Shown: positions 8,929 to 19,066, counted from the stretch's first letter. The stretch: 64,000 nt of DNA from Nocardia pseudobrasiliensis NBRC 108224 (GCF_001613105.1 NZ_BDBS01000003.1:62001-126000); one strand, 5' to 3'. Numbers and translations are program-made. Notes: generated by a model from the sequence alone, not told the origin.

Positions 8929-9035
8929 CCGCGGGCACCTCCATCGTCAGTGGTCACGTCGCCGACACGCTACTACTGATCCGGCCGCCTCGGGTCACCG
9001 CAGTCCGTCCGAGCGATGAACACGTGACGAAACGC

Positions 9036-11207
9036 TCACCACCAGTGCAGCAGCGGCTGCAATTGCCGACCGAGCGCACCGGCCAGCGAATGCGAATAGC
9101 TGGCGGTGAAATGGTGTTCGTCGTGGTAGATGAGGATATTGCCCTCGACCACCGGGCAGACCGTCGGCTCGCACACCGCGTCGGAGAGATCGATCGGGAA
9201 CACATTCGGATACCGCGCGGCCGGATCGAGTTCGGGATTCACCGGGTCGAGGGCATCACCGCGGGCCATCCCGCAGCTGATCCGGTTGCCGCCCGCGGCC
9301 AGGCAGTCGGTCGCCTTGTAGCGCACCCCGTCGCGCCGCAGCCACGGGGTGTCGCGGATGACGATCGTGTTCAGGCCGTGTTCGGCCAGCGCCGACCACA
9401 CGTCGAGATATTCGGCGGGCGTCTCGTCGCCGATATCGTCGCGCGGGCGGGTGCCGGTGGTGAACACCCAGTCCGGCCGATCCGCGCCGAGCAGATCGAT
9501 CACCTCCCGCGACCAGTCGCGGCAGTCGGGATTGGCCTGGCCCTTGTAGGACACATCGTCGGACAGCGTGAGCGGGCAGCCCATCTTCAGATAGACGCGG
9601 ATCTTGAACGAATGCCGCGCCGCGAGCGCCTGCAGCGCCGGAACCCAGTGCTCGGCATGGGAATTGCCGACCACGGCGAGTGTGCGCGCGGCATGCTGAT
9701 CGCCGTAGGTGCAGGTCACCACGTCGCGGGTGTCCCAGTCGGCGATACAGCCGTCGACGGTCGGCGGCGGCAGTTCGGCCGGGGCCTCGAGGACGGTCGG
9801 CCGCATCCGCACATGCGGGGTGGGCGCTCCGGCAACGAGCGCCTCCGCGCCCGGATACAGCGTCGGATCGAGCACCCCGGCCGCCTGGGCCGAATTCAAA
9901 TGCACCACGACCAACTGCCACGCCCCGGTGGTGAGGACCACGGCCACCGCGACACCGGAGACCGCGAAGCCCGCCGCGCGCGTATACCGCCGGGGCATAC
10001 CGGGATCCACCCGCGGGCGGACCCGCCCGCGCAGCGGCTCCTCGATCCAGCGATGGGTCGCCCACGCCAGGAGGACCGAGACCGCGACGATGGCCAGCCC
10101 ACCGGCGAGTCCGGCATGCGGCCGCCCGCGCTCGGCGAGATAGAAGATCAGGATCGGCCAGTGCCACAGATACAGCGGATAGGCGATATCGCCGAGCCAT
10201 CGCACGGATCGGCTCGAAAGCAGTCGATTGGGCCAGGGCCGTCGATCCGCGGCGAGCCGATTGCCCGACACGATCATCGCCGATGCCGCGCACACCGGCA
10301 GCAGGGCCCACGGACCAGGGAAGTGGTTGACGCCGTCGACGATCAGCCAGCCGCACAGCACCACGCCCGCGAGCCCGACCCACGCCAGCGCGATGCGCAC
10401 CGGCCGTGGCGGCGCGACCACCGCCACGGCCGCCGCGAGCGCCGCGCCCGCGAGCAGCTCCCAGCCGCGCGCGAAGGTGTCGTAGTAGTTCCAGCCCTGA
10501 TGATCGGCCGTGCCGTGCGCGGCGTACAGAAACGACGCGACCGCCGCGACCGCCACGATCACACCGACCGCGACTCGGACTCGGTCCGGCCGCCCGATCC
10601 GGCGGCACACCCACGCGACCGCGGTCACCGCCAGCAGCGCGCACAGATAGAACTGCCCCTGCACCGACATCGACCACAGGTGCTGCAGTGGACTGACCGA
10701 CGGATCGGCGGCCAGATAGTCCGACCACGTCATCGCCAGATGCCAGTTCTGGTAGTAGAACAGCGAGGCCAGCGTCTGCCCCGCGAGCTCGGCCCACTGG
10801 GTATACGGCCGCAGGATCAGCGCGGCCGCGACCACCGCCGCCAGCACCACGACCAGCGCGGGCAGCAACCGCCGCGCGGTGCGCCGCAGGGTCGCGCCCA
10901 CCCCGACCGCACCGGTATCGGCCCGGCGCAGCACCAGTCCGGTGAAGAAGAAACCGGACAGTACGAGAAAGACGTCGACACCGCCGGAGACCCGGCCCAT
11001 CCACACGTGGAACACCACGACCAGCGCGATGGCCAGGCCCCGCAAACCGTCGAGATCCTCGCGATAGGCGTCGCGCCGGCCCGGGGCGACCGTCTCGTCG
11101 GCGGCCCGGACGGCCGGAGCAGCGGGCCCCGCGATTCCGCGCGTCACCGGCCGATGACCATGTTCGCGGTCTTCCGGCTCGTCGTCGGGTGAACGGTGGT
11201 TGGCCAT
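9036..11207 (-). CDS. OafA/YrhL-type membrane acyltransferase with C-terminal SGNH domain
   Basis: A 723-residue protein. Residues about 50-420 form the multi-helix acyltransferase-3 domain, starting with the diagnostic YREDLDGLRGLAIALVVVFH, whose His is probably catalytic, and including GGVDVFLVLSGFF. The C-terminal part (about 480-720) is an external SGNH domain with VVGNSHAEHW holding the nucleophile Ser and YHDEHHFT holding the acid and base. Such proteins O-acylate extracellular or envelope glycans. It is flanked by two hydrolase genes on the same strand, with gaps of 107 and 71 bases. Confidence 0.92.
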   Translation of the reverse strand: MANHRSPDDEPEDREHGHRPVTRGIAGPAAPAVRAADETVAPGRRDAYREDLDGLRGLAIALVVVFHVWMGRVSGGVDVFLVLSGFFFTGLVLRRADTGAVGVGATLRRTARRLLPALVVVLAAVVAAALILRPYTQWAELAGQTLASLFYYQNWHLAMTWSDYLAADPSVSPLQHLWSMSVQGQFYLCALLAVTAVAWVCRRIGRPDRVRVAVGVIVAVAAVASFLYAAHGTADHQGWNYYDTFARGWELLAGAALAAAVAVVAPPRPVRIALAWVGLAGVVLCGWLIVDGVNHFPGPWALLPVCAASAMIVSGNRLAADRRPWPNRLLSSRSVRWLGDIAYPLYLWHWPILIFYLAERGRPHAGLAGGLAIVAVSVLLAWATHRWIEEPLRGRVRPRVDPGMPRRYTRAAGFAVSGVAVAVVLTTGAWQLVVVHLNSAQAAGVLDPTLYPGAEALVAGAPTPHVRMRPTVLEAPAELPPPTVDGCIADWDTRDVVTCTYGDQHAARTLAVVGNSHAEHWVPALQALAARHSFKIRVYLKMGCPLTLSDDVSYKGQANPDCRDWSREVIDLLGADRPDWVFTTGTRPRDDIGDETPAEYLDVWSALAEHGLNTIVIRDTPWLRRDGVRYKATDCLAAGGNRISCGMARGDALDPVNPELDPAARYPNVFPIDLSDAVCEPTVCPVVEGNILIYHDEHHFTASYSHSLAGALGRQLQPLLHWW

Positions 11208-11278
11208 GACATGACAATTCTCTTACCACGGCTAAAAACAGGAAGCCACTTGCACCGAGTTCCCAGACGAGTCACCGC

Positions 11279-12166
11279 TTATTCACAGCAAACCCCTATC
11301 ACCCGAACGATCTCCGCCGCGACCAGGTCCGGTTCGGTGACCGGAACCGCGTGTCCGGAGTTCAGCGCGAGCACATGGCGACCACGCGGGTAGGTCGCGG
11401 ACCGGGCCGTATTGGTCGCATTGGCGGCCGCGCGGATCTCGGTTCCCATTCCCGCCGACGTGCGCGCGCCGGAGACGATCGTCACCGGGATATCGGGTAC
11501 CGGCCGCTCGACCCCGCGCAGCGCGTACAGATCATCGATCAGGGTTTCGATCTCCGCGCCGCGGGTGCGCATGGCGGCCGGGGTGAAGCCCTCGGCCCGC
11601 ATATCGGCGCGGGCGTCGGCGGGCATGGCCGCGAGCAGATCGCGAAATGCCAGGTGCAGCACGCCGATCCGCGCCAGCAGGCTGCTGCCGAACTGTCCGA
11701 TTCGCTCCGCGCGGCGCATGGCCGGGGTGAACAGTGCGTCGCACGCCTCATCGGTCGGTTCGATCAGGACCGCACCCGAAATACGCTGTGCCGCAGGACC
11801 CGTGGTGGCCGCACGCACGATCGCCCCGCCCCAGCTGTGCCCGACCAGCAGGAAGCCGGGCGGGTCGAATCGCCGCGTGAGATGTTCGAGCAGCTCCCCC
11901 TGATCCGCCACGACCCGGCTCAGGGCGCGCGAAACCGGATCGGGCGCACTGCGTCCCAGCCCACAGCGGTCGTACACCACCGACGCCGCCCGAGCACCCA
12001 GCGCGACCTGCACCGGAGCCCAATAGGACCTGCTACAGGCCATACCGCCCTCGAACACCACCATGGGCGCCCCGGGCGCACCGCCGACGCGATGCATATA
12101 GAACAGCTCGCGACCGTCGCGCGTCGAGAACGTCCCCGGCTCGCCCTGGCTGTGCATCGAATTCAT
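11279..12166 (-). CDS. Alpha/beta hydrolase
   Basis: A 295-residue cytosolic enzyme with the alpha/beta hydrolase order: VVFEGGMACS oxyanion loop, VVYDRCGLGRS, the elbow GHSWGG with the nucleophile Ser, and a terminal GHAVPVTEPD carrying the His. The lid region is rich in Ala and Arg. ATG at 12166 follows GGGGAG closely and is preferred to a TTG seven codons upstream. Substrate unknown; the context (acyltransferase upstream, catabolic aminotransferase downstream in the opposite sense of transcription order) gives no clear hint. Confidence 0.82.
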   Translation of the reverse strand: MNSMHSQGEPGTFSTRDGRELFYMHRVGGAPGAPMVVFEGGMACSRSYWAPVQVALGARAASVVYDRCGLGRSAPDPVSRALSRVVADQGELLEHLTRRFDPPGFLLVGHSWGGAIVRAATTGPAAQRISGAVLIEPTDEACDALFTPAMRRAERIGQFGSSLLARIGVLHLAFRDLLAAMPADARADMRAEGFTPAAMRTRGAEIETLIDDLYALRGVERPVPDIPVTIVSGARTSAGMGTEIRAAANATNTARSATYPRGRHVLALNSGHAVPVTEPDLVAAEIVRVIGVCCE

Positions 12167-12225
12167 CACTCCCCACCCTTCCGACAATCGGTAAGGCTAG
12201 CCCGACCGGGGCGGCCGCGGGGAGC

Positions 12226-13614
12226 TCAGATCAGCGCCCACGCGGTGGTGAGGGCATGGCGCAGCGCCTGTTCCATCTCGTCGAACTGGGTCTGGTCGCA
12301 GATCAGCGGCGGCGCGAGCTGGATCACCGGCTCGGCTCGATCGTCGGCGCGGCAGTGCAGCCCGGCCTCGAAAAGCGCCTGGGAGACATGGCCTTTCAGA
12401 ATGCGGGTGGCCTCGGCGTCGGTGAACCGCTCCTTGGTCGCCTTGTCCTTGACCAGTTCCACCGCGTAAAAGTAGCCGGTTCCGCGCACATCCCCGACGA
12501 TCGGCAGATCGTAGAGCTTCTCGAGCGTCGCGCGGAACGCCTGTTCGTTGGCGCGCACGTGATCGTAGAGTCCCTCCCGCTCGACGATGTCCAGATTCGC
12601 CAGCGCCACCGCGCACGACACCGGATGCCCGCCGTAGGTCGACCCGTGCAGGAAGGTCTGCCCGTCGCGGAACGGTTCCATGACGCGATCGCTGATCAGC
12701 ACCGCTCCCAGCGGCGCGTAGCCGGAGGTCAGCCCCTTGGCGGTGGTGATGATATCGGGCTGGTAGCCGAAACGCTTTGCGCCGAAGTCGTATCCGAGCC
12801 GACCGAACGCGCAGATCACCTCGTCGGACACCAGCAGCACATCGTGTCGATCACAGATCTCGCGCACCCGCTGGAAGTAGCCGGGCGGCGGGACGAAACA
12901 GCCGCCGGTGTTCTGCACCGGTTCCAGGAATACCGCCGCAACGGTTTCCGCACCCTCGAACAGGATCGCCTCCTCGATCCGGTCCGCGGCCCAGCGCCCG
13001 TAGGCGTCGTAATCGTCGGCGTGTTCGGTGGCGCGGTAGAAGTTGGTATGCGGCACGCGCAGCGCGCTGGGCACCAGTGGCTCGAAATCGGCCTTGGCGG
13101 CGGGAATTCCGGTGATGGACAGCGCGCCCATCGAGGTGCCGTGATAGGCCATCGAGCGGCTGATCACCTTGTGTTTGGTCGGTTTTCCGGTGGCCTTGAA
13201 GTACTGCCGCACGAGTTTCCATGCGGTCTCGACGGATTCACCGCCACTGACGGTGAAGAACACCCGGTTCAGATCCCCCGGCGCGGCGATGGCGAGTCGC
13301 TCGGCCAGATCGATCGCGGTCGGATGCGCGTAACCCCACAGCGGGAAGTAGGCGAGCTCCCGGGTCTGACGCGCCGCGGCCTGGGCCAGCTCCTCGCGGC
13401 CGTGGCCGACCTGCACCGCGAACAGTCCCGCCAGGCCGTCGAGATAGCGGCGGCCGTGCGAATCCCAGATGTAGGCGCCCTCGCCCCGCACGATCACCGG
13501 GACGTCGTCACCGGTCATGCCGGTATGCGAGGTGAAGTGCAGGAACAGATTGTCGCGGACCACCCGGGCGGCATCCGGGCTGGTCGGGGTATGGCTGTCG
13601 GCGATCGCGGTCAT
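12226..13614 (-). CDS. Class III PLP aminotransferase (GABA/putrescine/omega-amino acid type)
   Basis: A 462-residue fold-type I aminotransferase. The PLP lysine lies in TTAKGLTSGYAPLGAV, preceded by the cofactor Asp in LLVSDEVICAFGRLG, and GTSMGALSITG and FFTVSGGESVETAWKLVRQY complete the class III pattern. Members use omega-amino acids or diamines such as GABA, beta-alanine or putrescine, usually with pyruvate. It lies beside a gamma-aminobutyraldehyde dehydrogenase-like gene, a permease and an amine oxidase, which favours a polyamine or GABA role. ATG at 13614 follows GAGGAG; longer frames upstream lack support. It lies 140 bases downstream of the Lrp-type gene on the same strand. Confidence 0.88.
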   Translation of the reverse strand: MTAIADSHTPTSPDAARVVRDNLFLHFTSHTGMTGDDVPVIVRGEGAYIWDSHGRRYLDGLAGLFAVQVGHGREELAQAAARQTRELAYFPLWGYAHPTAIDLAERLAIAAPGDLNRVFFTVSGGESVETAWKLVRQYFKATGKPTKHKVISRSMAYHGTSMGALSITGIPAAKADFEPLVPSALRVPHTNFYRATEHADDYDAYGRWAADRIEEAILFEGAETVAAVFLEPVQNTGGCFVPPPGYFQRVREICDRHDVLLVSDEVICAFGRLGYDFGAKRFGYQPDIITTAKGLTSGYAPLGAVLISDRVMEPFRDGQTFLHGSTYGGHPVSCAVALANLDIVEREGLYDHVRANEQAFRATLEKLYDLPIVGDVRGTGYFYAVELVKDKATKERFTDAEATRILKGHVSQALFEAGLHCRADDRAEPVIQLAPPLICDQTQFDEMEQALRHALTTAWALI

Positions 13615-13754
13615 GCGGGGCTCCTCGAGACGGACGGACGCCTCGGTTATGCCACACGAACTTCCCGGCATGCAACAGAATCCGTGGCCCGTTCGGACCT
13701 TCGGCCGCGAAAAACACGGCCGCTCACCGCACTTGCTACGGATTTCGTAGCCGC

Positions 13755-14231
13755 CTATCGCGCACCCCACTGATAGGTCTGCTTGCGCAATTCGAGGTAC
13801 ATCATGATCTCGGCCCGCGCCACCCCCGGCAGCGTGCGCAGCCGGTTGGACACCAGATCCAGCAGCGCGTGATCGTCACCGCACACCGCCTCGCACAGCA
13901 CGTCGTAGCGGCCCGCGCACTCCACGACATAGGTGATCTCGTCCATCGCCGCGAGCGCGTCGGATACCGGCCGCAGCGGTCCGTCCACGGTGATCGCGAC
14001 CATGGCCTGGCGAAACAGCCCCACCTGCAGGGGATCCGAAACCGCCACGATCTGGATGACCCCCGCATCCGACAGTCGCTGCACCCGCTGGCGGACCGCG
14101 GCCTCGGACAGTCCGACGGCCTTGCCGATGGTCGCGTAGGGGCGGCGGCCATCCTCCTGCAACTGGGCGATGATCTGGCGGGCGATGTCGTCGAGCACGG
14201 GTGCGGAACGTGGCGCTGCGGGGTCACTCAT
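13755..14231 (-). CDS. Lrp/AsnC family regulator
   Basis: A 158-residue regulator with an N-terminal winged helix-turn-helix (about residues 12-60, YATIGKAVGLSEAAVRQRVQRL) and a C-terminal RAM ligand-binding domain ending in the typical GVARAEIMMYLELRKQTYQWG. It is transcribed divergently from the aldehyde dehydrogenase gene and leads into the aminotransferase gene, so it is probably the local amino-acid- or amine-responsive regulator of this catabolic set. ATG at 14231 fits the family's usual length; a longer open frame to 14483 has no homology-like content. Confidence 0.9.
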   Translation of the reverse strand: MSDPAAPRSAPVLDDIARQIIAQLQEDGRRPYATIGKAVGLSEAAVRQRVQRLSDAGVIQIVAVSDPLQVGLFRQAMVAITVDGPLRPVSDALAAMDEITYVVECAGRYDVLCEAVCGDDHALLDLVSNRLRTLPGVARAEIMMYLELRKQTYQWGAR

Positions 14232-14457
14232 GCGACGACCGTACAACGAAATCCGCGTATTTTCGCCTCGATACCTATGGATTTCGTAGTCTACCGGCTG
14301 CCCTTCTTTCGAATCCCATACTCTACGAAAGGCCGCGCCGACCCCTACAGAATGTCGACAAATCGGTCGTTCACAAGACATTTCGCCACCGAGCACCGTC
14401 GTGCCGACCATCGGAGACTGACAGAACACCAACGGCAGGAAACGTTCCGGGAGAGAG

Positions 14458-15900
14458 ATGGTGAAGTCGGTGCCGAATTCCACACTGCAGAACTACATCG
14501 ACGGCGAATTCGTGGCGTCCTCGGCCTCCGCCACGATCGACCTGGTGAACCCGGTGGACGAGACCGTGGTGGGTCGCGCCCCGATCTCCACCGCCGACGA
14601 TGTCGACGCCGCGATGCGCGCGGCCGCCCGCGCCTTCGAGACCTGGGGCCTGACCACCCCCGGCATGCGCCAGGCGGCGCTGTTGAAGCTGGCCGACGCG
14701 ATCGAGGCGCACACCGGCGAACTGGTTGCGGCCCAGTGCCGCAACACCGGTCAGCCCAAGGCGATCATCGCCGCCGAGGAGATCGCGGTCAGCGCCGACG
14801 AGATGCGCTTCTTCGCGGGCGCGGCCCGCATGCTCGAGGGACGCCCGGCCGGGGAGTACATGGACGGCTTCACCTCCTATGTGCGCCGCGAACCGATCGG
14901 CGTGGTCGGCCAGGTGACCCCGTGGAACTACCCGTTCATGATGGCCATCTGGAAGATCGGTCCGGCGCTGGCGGCCGGTAACACGGTCGTGCTCAAGCCC
15001 AGCGACACCACCCCGGAGAGCACGCTGGCGCTGGCGCGGTTGACGAAAGGCATTCTCCCGGACGGAGTTTTCAATGTCGTCCTCGGCGACGCGAGCACCG
15101 GCGCGGCCATTGTGAACCATGCGACACCGGGCCTGGTCTCGGTCACCGGTTCGGTGCGGGCCGGTATCGCCGTGGCCGGGGCCGCGGCCCAGCAGCTCAA
15201 GCGCACCCACCTCGAACTCGGCGGCAAGGCGCCCGCGGTGGTCTTCCCGGATGTCGACATCGCCTCGGCCGCAAGCGGTATCGCGGAGGCGGCCTACTTC
15301 AATGCCGGACAGGACTGCACCGCCGCGACCCGGGTGCTGGTGCACGAGTCGATCCACGACGATCTCGTGGACGCGTTGGTACGCAAGGCCGAAACGGTGA
15401 AGACGGGATCACCCGACGATCCCGACACCTTCTACGGACCGCTCAACAACATCAACCATTTCACCGCGGTCATGGACAAACTCGCCGCCCTCGCCCCGCA
15501 CGCCAAGATCCGCACCGGCGGGCGACGGCTCGGCGATACCGGTTTCTTCGTCGCGCCGACCGTCATCACCGATGTGCGCCAGGACGATCCGATCGTCCAG
15601 GAGGAGACCTTCGGCCCCGTGCTGACCGTGCAGCCGTTCCGCGACGAGGCCGAGGCGATCGCCCTGGCCAACGGCGTGCGCTACGGCCTGGCCGCCAGCA
15701 TCTGGACCCGCGATCACGCCCGCGCCGAACGATTCACCCGCGCACTGGATTTCGGCGCGGTCTGGATCAACTGCCACATCCCGTTCGTGGCCGAGATGCC
15801 GCACGGCGGCTTCAAGTACTCCGGTTACGGCAAGGATCTGTCGGCCTACAGCGTGGAGGAGTACACGCGGATCAAGCATGTGATGAGCAGCCACGGCTGA
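14458..15900 (+). CDS. Aldehyde dehydrogenase, gamma-aminobutyraldehyde type
   Basis: A 480-residue NAD(P)-dependent aldehyde dehydrogenase. Visible motifs are TPWNYPFMMAIWKIGPALAA, the general-base Glu in LELGGKAP and the catalytic Cys in NAGQDCTAATR (about residue 287). The C-terminal EMPHGGFKYSGYGKDLS and YTRIKHVM resemble E. coli PatD, which oxidises 4-aminobutanal to GABA. That assignment agrees with the neighbouring permease, amine oxidase and aminotransferase. It is divergent from the Lrp-type gene and lies 8 bases before the permease gene, so they form one operon. Confidence 0.87.
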   Translation: MVKSVPNSTLQNYIDGEFVASSASATIDLVNPVDETVVGRAPISTADDVDAAMRAAARAFETWGLTTPGMRQAALLKLADAIEAHTGELVAAQCRNTGQPKAIIAAEEIAVSADEMRFFAGAARMLEGRPAGEYMDGFTSYVRREPIGVVGQVTPWNYPFMMAIWKIGPALAAGNTVVLKPSDTTPESTLALARLTKGILPDGVFNVVLGDASTGAAIVNHATPGLVSVTGSVRAGIAVAGAAAQQLKRTHLELGGKAPAVVFPDVDIASAASGIAEAAYFNAGQDCTAATRVLVHESIHDDLVDALVRKAETVKTGSPDDPDTFYGPLNNINHFTAVMDKLAALAPHAKIRTGGRRLGDTGFFVAPTVITDVRQDDPIVQEETFGPVLTVQPFRDEAEAIALANGVRYGLAASIWTRDHARAERFTRALDFGAVWINCHIPFVAEMPHGGFKYSGYGKDLSAYSVEEYTRIKHVMSSHG

Positions 15901-15908
15901 GGCGATAG

Positions 15909-17402
15909 ATGAGCACCACCTTCGTCGACAAAGGTCTCGCGACGGGCAAGGTCGGCACCCTCGCGGGCGCTGTACTCGGAATCTCCTGCGTCGCACCCGG
16001 TTACACGCTCACCACGAGCATCGGTCTGATCGTGGCCGCCGTGGGGCTGAAGATGCCCGCGATCTTCCTCGCGGGCTTCGTGCCCATGTTCCTCACCGCC
16101 TACGCCTATCGGGAGCTCAACTCCCGCATTCCCGATTGTGGCGCGTCGTTCACCTGGTCCACCCGGGCCTTCGGGCCCTACGCGGGCTGGATGTGCGGCT
16201 GGGGGATGGTGATGGCCAGCATTCTGGTGCTGTCCAATATCGCCTCGATCGCGGTCGGTTTCTTCTATCTGTTCCTGGCCCGGGTCCTGGACCAACCCGG
16301 GCTGATCGACTTCGCGCACAACAAGGCCGTCGATATCGTGTCGACCCTGGCATTCCTGGCGGTCGCCATGGCGATCGCCGGTCGCGGGATCACCACCAGC
16401 CAACGAGTGCAGTACGCGCTGGTCGGATTTCAGATGATCGTGCTGGTGGTCTTCGCGATCACCGCGCTGGTCCGGGCGAGCACCGGGGACGCGCCCGCGG
16501 GACTGCGTGTCGAGGCCGACTGGTTCAATCCGTTCAGTGGACTCACCCTGGGCGCGTTCACCGTCGGCGTCACCGGATCCATCTTCGCGTTCTGGGGCTG
16601 GGACACCTGCCTCACCCTCGGCGAGGAGTCCAAGGATCCGCATCGGGTGCCGGGCCGGGCGGGCCTGCTGTGTGTGCTGTCGATCCTGCTGACCTATGTG
16701 CTGCTGTCGGTCGCGGTCATGGCCTATGCCGGAATCGGTGACAGCGGAGTGGGTTTGGGCAACGCGGCCAATGCCGACAATGTCTTCGGCGCACTCGCCG
16801 AACCGGTGCTCGGCGGCTGGGGCGGATCGCTACTGCTGCTGGCCATCCTGGCCTCGTCGGTCGCGAGCCTGCAGACGACCTTCCTGCCCGCCGCGCGCAC
16901 CATGCTCGCGATGGGGGTCTACGGGGCCTTCCCCCAGCGGTTCGCGCAGGTGCATCCGCGCTATCGGGTGCCCTCGTTCAGCACCGTGATCGCGGGCGTG
17001 GTCACCGGCGCGTTCTATACGATCGTGACCCTGCTGTCCGAGCACGCTCTGATGGATACCGTTGCGGCACTGGGGATCATGATCTGCTGGTACTACGGCA
17101 TCACCGCCTTCGCGTGCGTGTGGCTGTTTCGGAGGCGACTGTTCGCGAGCCCGCGTGACGTCGCGTTAACCCTGATCTGTCCGCTGTTGGGCGGGCTCAT
17201 GCTGATGGCGGTATTCGTGATCTCGGTGCGCGAGAGCATGAATCCGGCCAATGGGTCGGGCGCGTCGATCGGCGGTATCGGGCTGGTGTTCTTCATGGGC
17301 TTCGGAATGCTCGCGGTAGGGGCGGTGCTGATGCTGGTCGCGCGCCGGTACGCACCCGGCTTCTTTCGCGGGGAAACCTTGGCCCGCAACGGGTTAGAGT
17401 GA
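15909..17402 (+). CDS. APC family amino acid/polyamine permease
   Basis: A 497-residue integral membrane protein with about 12-14 helices. Helix 1 carries AVLGISCVAPGYTLT, the unwound glycine/serine region of the APC fold, and GWDTCLTLGEESKDP around residue 230 is typical of the family. By context it should bring in putrescine, GABA or a similar amine. It sits 8 bases after the aldehyde dehydrogenase gene and 13 bases before the amine oxidase gene. Confidence 0.88.
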   Translation: MSTTFVDKGLATGKVGTLAGAVLGISCVAPGYTLTTSIGLIVAAVGLKMPAIFLAGFVPMFLTAYAYRELNSRIPDCGASFTWSTRAFGPYAGWMCGWGMVMASILVLSNIASIAVGFFYLFLARVLDQPGLIDFAHNKAVDIVSTLAFLAVAMAIAGRGITTSQRVQYALVGFQMIVLVVFAITALVRASTGDAPAGLRVEADWFNPFSGLTLGAFTVGVTGSIFAFWGWDTCLTLGEESKDPHRVPGRAGLLCVLSILLTYVLLSVAVMAYAGIGDSGVGLGNAANADNVFGALAEPVLGGWGGSLLLLAILASSVASLQTTFLPAARTMLAMGVYGAFPQRFAQVHPRYRVPSFSTVIAGVVTGAFYTIVTLLSEHALMDTVAALGIMICWYYGITAFACVWLFRRRLFASPRDVALTLICPLLGGLMLMAVFVISVRESMNPANGSGASIGGIGLVFFMGFGMLAVGAVLMLVARRYAPGFFRGETLARNGLE

Positions 17403-17415
17403 TGAGGGGATTGTC

Positions 17416-19059
17416 ATGGCACGCACACCCATGTTCCGGCGGGTCCGCCGCACCGTAGCCGACCACGCCGGGGCCGAGCGGCTGGGCGTACCGGCCGTGG
17501 AATTCCGGCAGGCGCGCGCGGCCGATGCGCTGACCGCGCTGCGCAGGCGCGATCTGTTCCGATGGGGCGCGGTCCTCGGCGGCGCGGCACTGCTCGCGGG
17601 GGTCTCGGGTACGCGCCGTGTGGTCGCGCGGGCCGCCGACGGACCGCGCGTGGCGGTGGTCGGGGCCGGAATCGCGGGCCTCGCGGCGACTTCGACACTC
17701 GCCGACGCCGGAATCGCCGCCACGATCTATGAGGCGAGCGATCGGGTGGGCGGGCGGATGTACTCCGAGCGCGGCTACTGGGACGCCGGTCAGATCAGCG
17801 AATATGGTGGCGAGGCAATCGATTCCGGTCACACCGCGATCCGCGACCTGTGCGCGCGCTTCGGCCTGGCGCTGACCGACACCAAATCCGCCGCGCCGCC
17901 GAACAGTTCCGATGTGCTCTACTTCGAGGGCCGCTATCTGTCCGAGGACGCCTTCGTCGCCGATTTTCAGCCGGTCTATCGCGCGCTGCGCGCGGATCTG
18001 GCCCAGGCCGGACCGGACGCCCCGAGCTGGGACAGCGCCACACCGGGCGGTATCGCGCTGAGCAATATGACACTGGCCGAATGGATTTCGACCCGCGTAC
18101 CCGGCGGCTACTCCTCCTGGATCGCCCGCTACCTCGACGACGCCTACGTCGTCGAATACGGCCTGCCGACCGCCGCCCAGACCGCCCTGAACCTGGTCTA
18201 CCTCATGGGCCCGCAGTCCGATCCCGACGATCCGAAGGTGTGGAGCGCCTCCGACGAACGCTACGAGATCACCGGCGGCAATCAGCGCCTGCCCGAGGCC
18301 ATCGCCGCCGGGCTCCCCGAGGGAACCATCCGGCACGGCTGGCGGCTGGAGGCCATCGCCCGCAACTCCGACGGCTCCCAAACCCTCACCTTCGACGACC
18401 GCGGCACCCGGCGCACCGTCAGCGCCGACCACACGATCCTGACCGTGCCCCTGGCGGTACTGAAGGGCGTCGATTACCGCGCGGCGGGCTTCGATCCGCT
18501 GATGACACAGTCGATTTCGACCCTCGCCATGGGCAGCTGCACCAAGCTGAACATGCAGTTCACCGCCCGCCCCTGGGTCGGGCCCGGCCCCTGGCCCGGC
18601 CTGTCCAACGGCATGAGCTTCACCGACGTCGGCTATCAGCAGATCTGGGACGCCACCGCCGCCCAACCGGGCCCGCACGGCATAGCCATCCAATACGGCG
18701 GCGGCCCGGACACTCTCAAATACCTCGCCGCCGCCCCCTTCACCACGGCCCCCGACCCCGCCACCCTGCTCGCGGTGAATACGGTTCTGCCCCAATTCGA
18801 ACGAGTGGTCCCCGGTATCACCCCGCTGTGGACCGGCAAGGCCACCCTGTCCGCCTGGCACCTGAATCCGAACTCCCTGGGCGCGTACAGCTGCTACCCG
18901 CCCGGCTACTGCCACCGCTTCGCCGGATACGAGGGCGCCCGCCAGGGCAATATCCACCTGGCGGGTGAACACACCTCCACCGAATCCCAGGGCTATATGA
19001 ACGGCGGCGCGGAGACGGGAATCCGTGCGGCCCAGGAGATCCTGGACGATCTGGGCTGA
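17416..19059 (+). CDS. Flavin monoamine oxidase family protein, probably Tat-exported
   Basis: A 547-residue FAD amine oxidase. The FAD-binding motif VVGAGIAGLAA begins near residue 77, GGRMYSERGYWDAGQISEYG follows, and the C-terminal HLAGEHTSTESQGYMNGGAE is the second FAD signature. The first 75 residues include LRRRDLFRWGAVLGGAALLAG, which resembles a twin-arginine signal, so oxidation may take place outside the membrane. Likely substrates are putrescine or other primary amines; products would be an aldehyde, ammonia and peroxide. It ends the dehydrogenase-permease operon and converges on the antiporter gene with a 7-base gap. Confidence 0.87.
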   Translation: MARTPMFRRVRRTVADHAGAERLGVPAVEFRQARAADALTALRRRDLFRWGAVLGGAALLAGVSGTRRVVARAADGPRVAVVGAGIAGLAATSTLADAGIAATIYEASDRVGGRMYSERGYWDAGQISEYGGEAIDSGHTAIRDLCARFGLALTDTKSAAPPNSSDVLYFEGRYLSEDAFVADFQPVYRALRADLAQAGPDAPSWDSATPGGIALSNMTLAEWISTRVPGGYSSWIARYLDDAYVVEYGLPTAAQTALNLVYLMGPQSDPDDPKVWSASDERYEITGGNQRLPEAIAAGLPEGTIRHGWRLEAIARNSDGSQTLTFDDRGTRRTVSADHTILTVPLAVLKGVDYRAAGFDPLMTQSISTLAMGSCTKLNMQFTARPWVGPGPWPGLSNGMSFTDVGYQQIWDATAAQPGPHGIAIQYGGGPDTLKYLAAAPFTTAPDPATLLAVNTVLPQFERVVPGITPLWTGKATLSAWHLNPNSLGAYSCYPPGYCHRFAGYEGARQGNIHLAGEHTSTESQGYMNGGAETGIRAAQEILDDLG

Positions 19060-19066
19060 GCGGACA

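Noticed and set aside
8670..11192. An 840-codon plus-strand frame over the acyltransferase gene
   Set aside because: Arg/Pro/His-rich shadow of the minus-strand OafA-type gene, which has clear domains and a normal start.
17293..18972. A 559-codon minus-strand frame over the amine oxidase gene
   Set aside because: No motif in its translation; the opposite strand has both FAD signatures in one frame.
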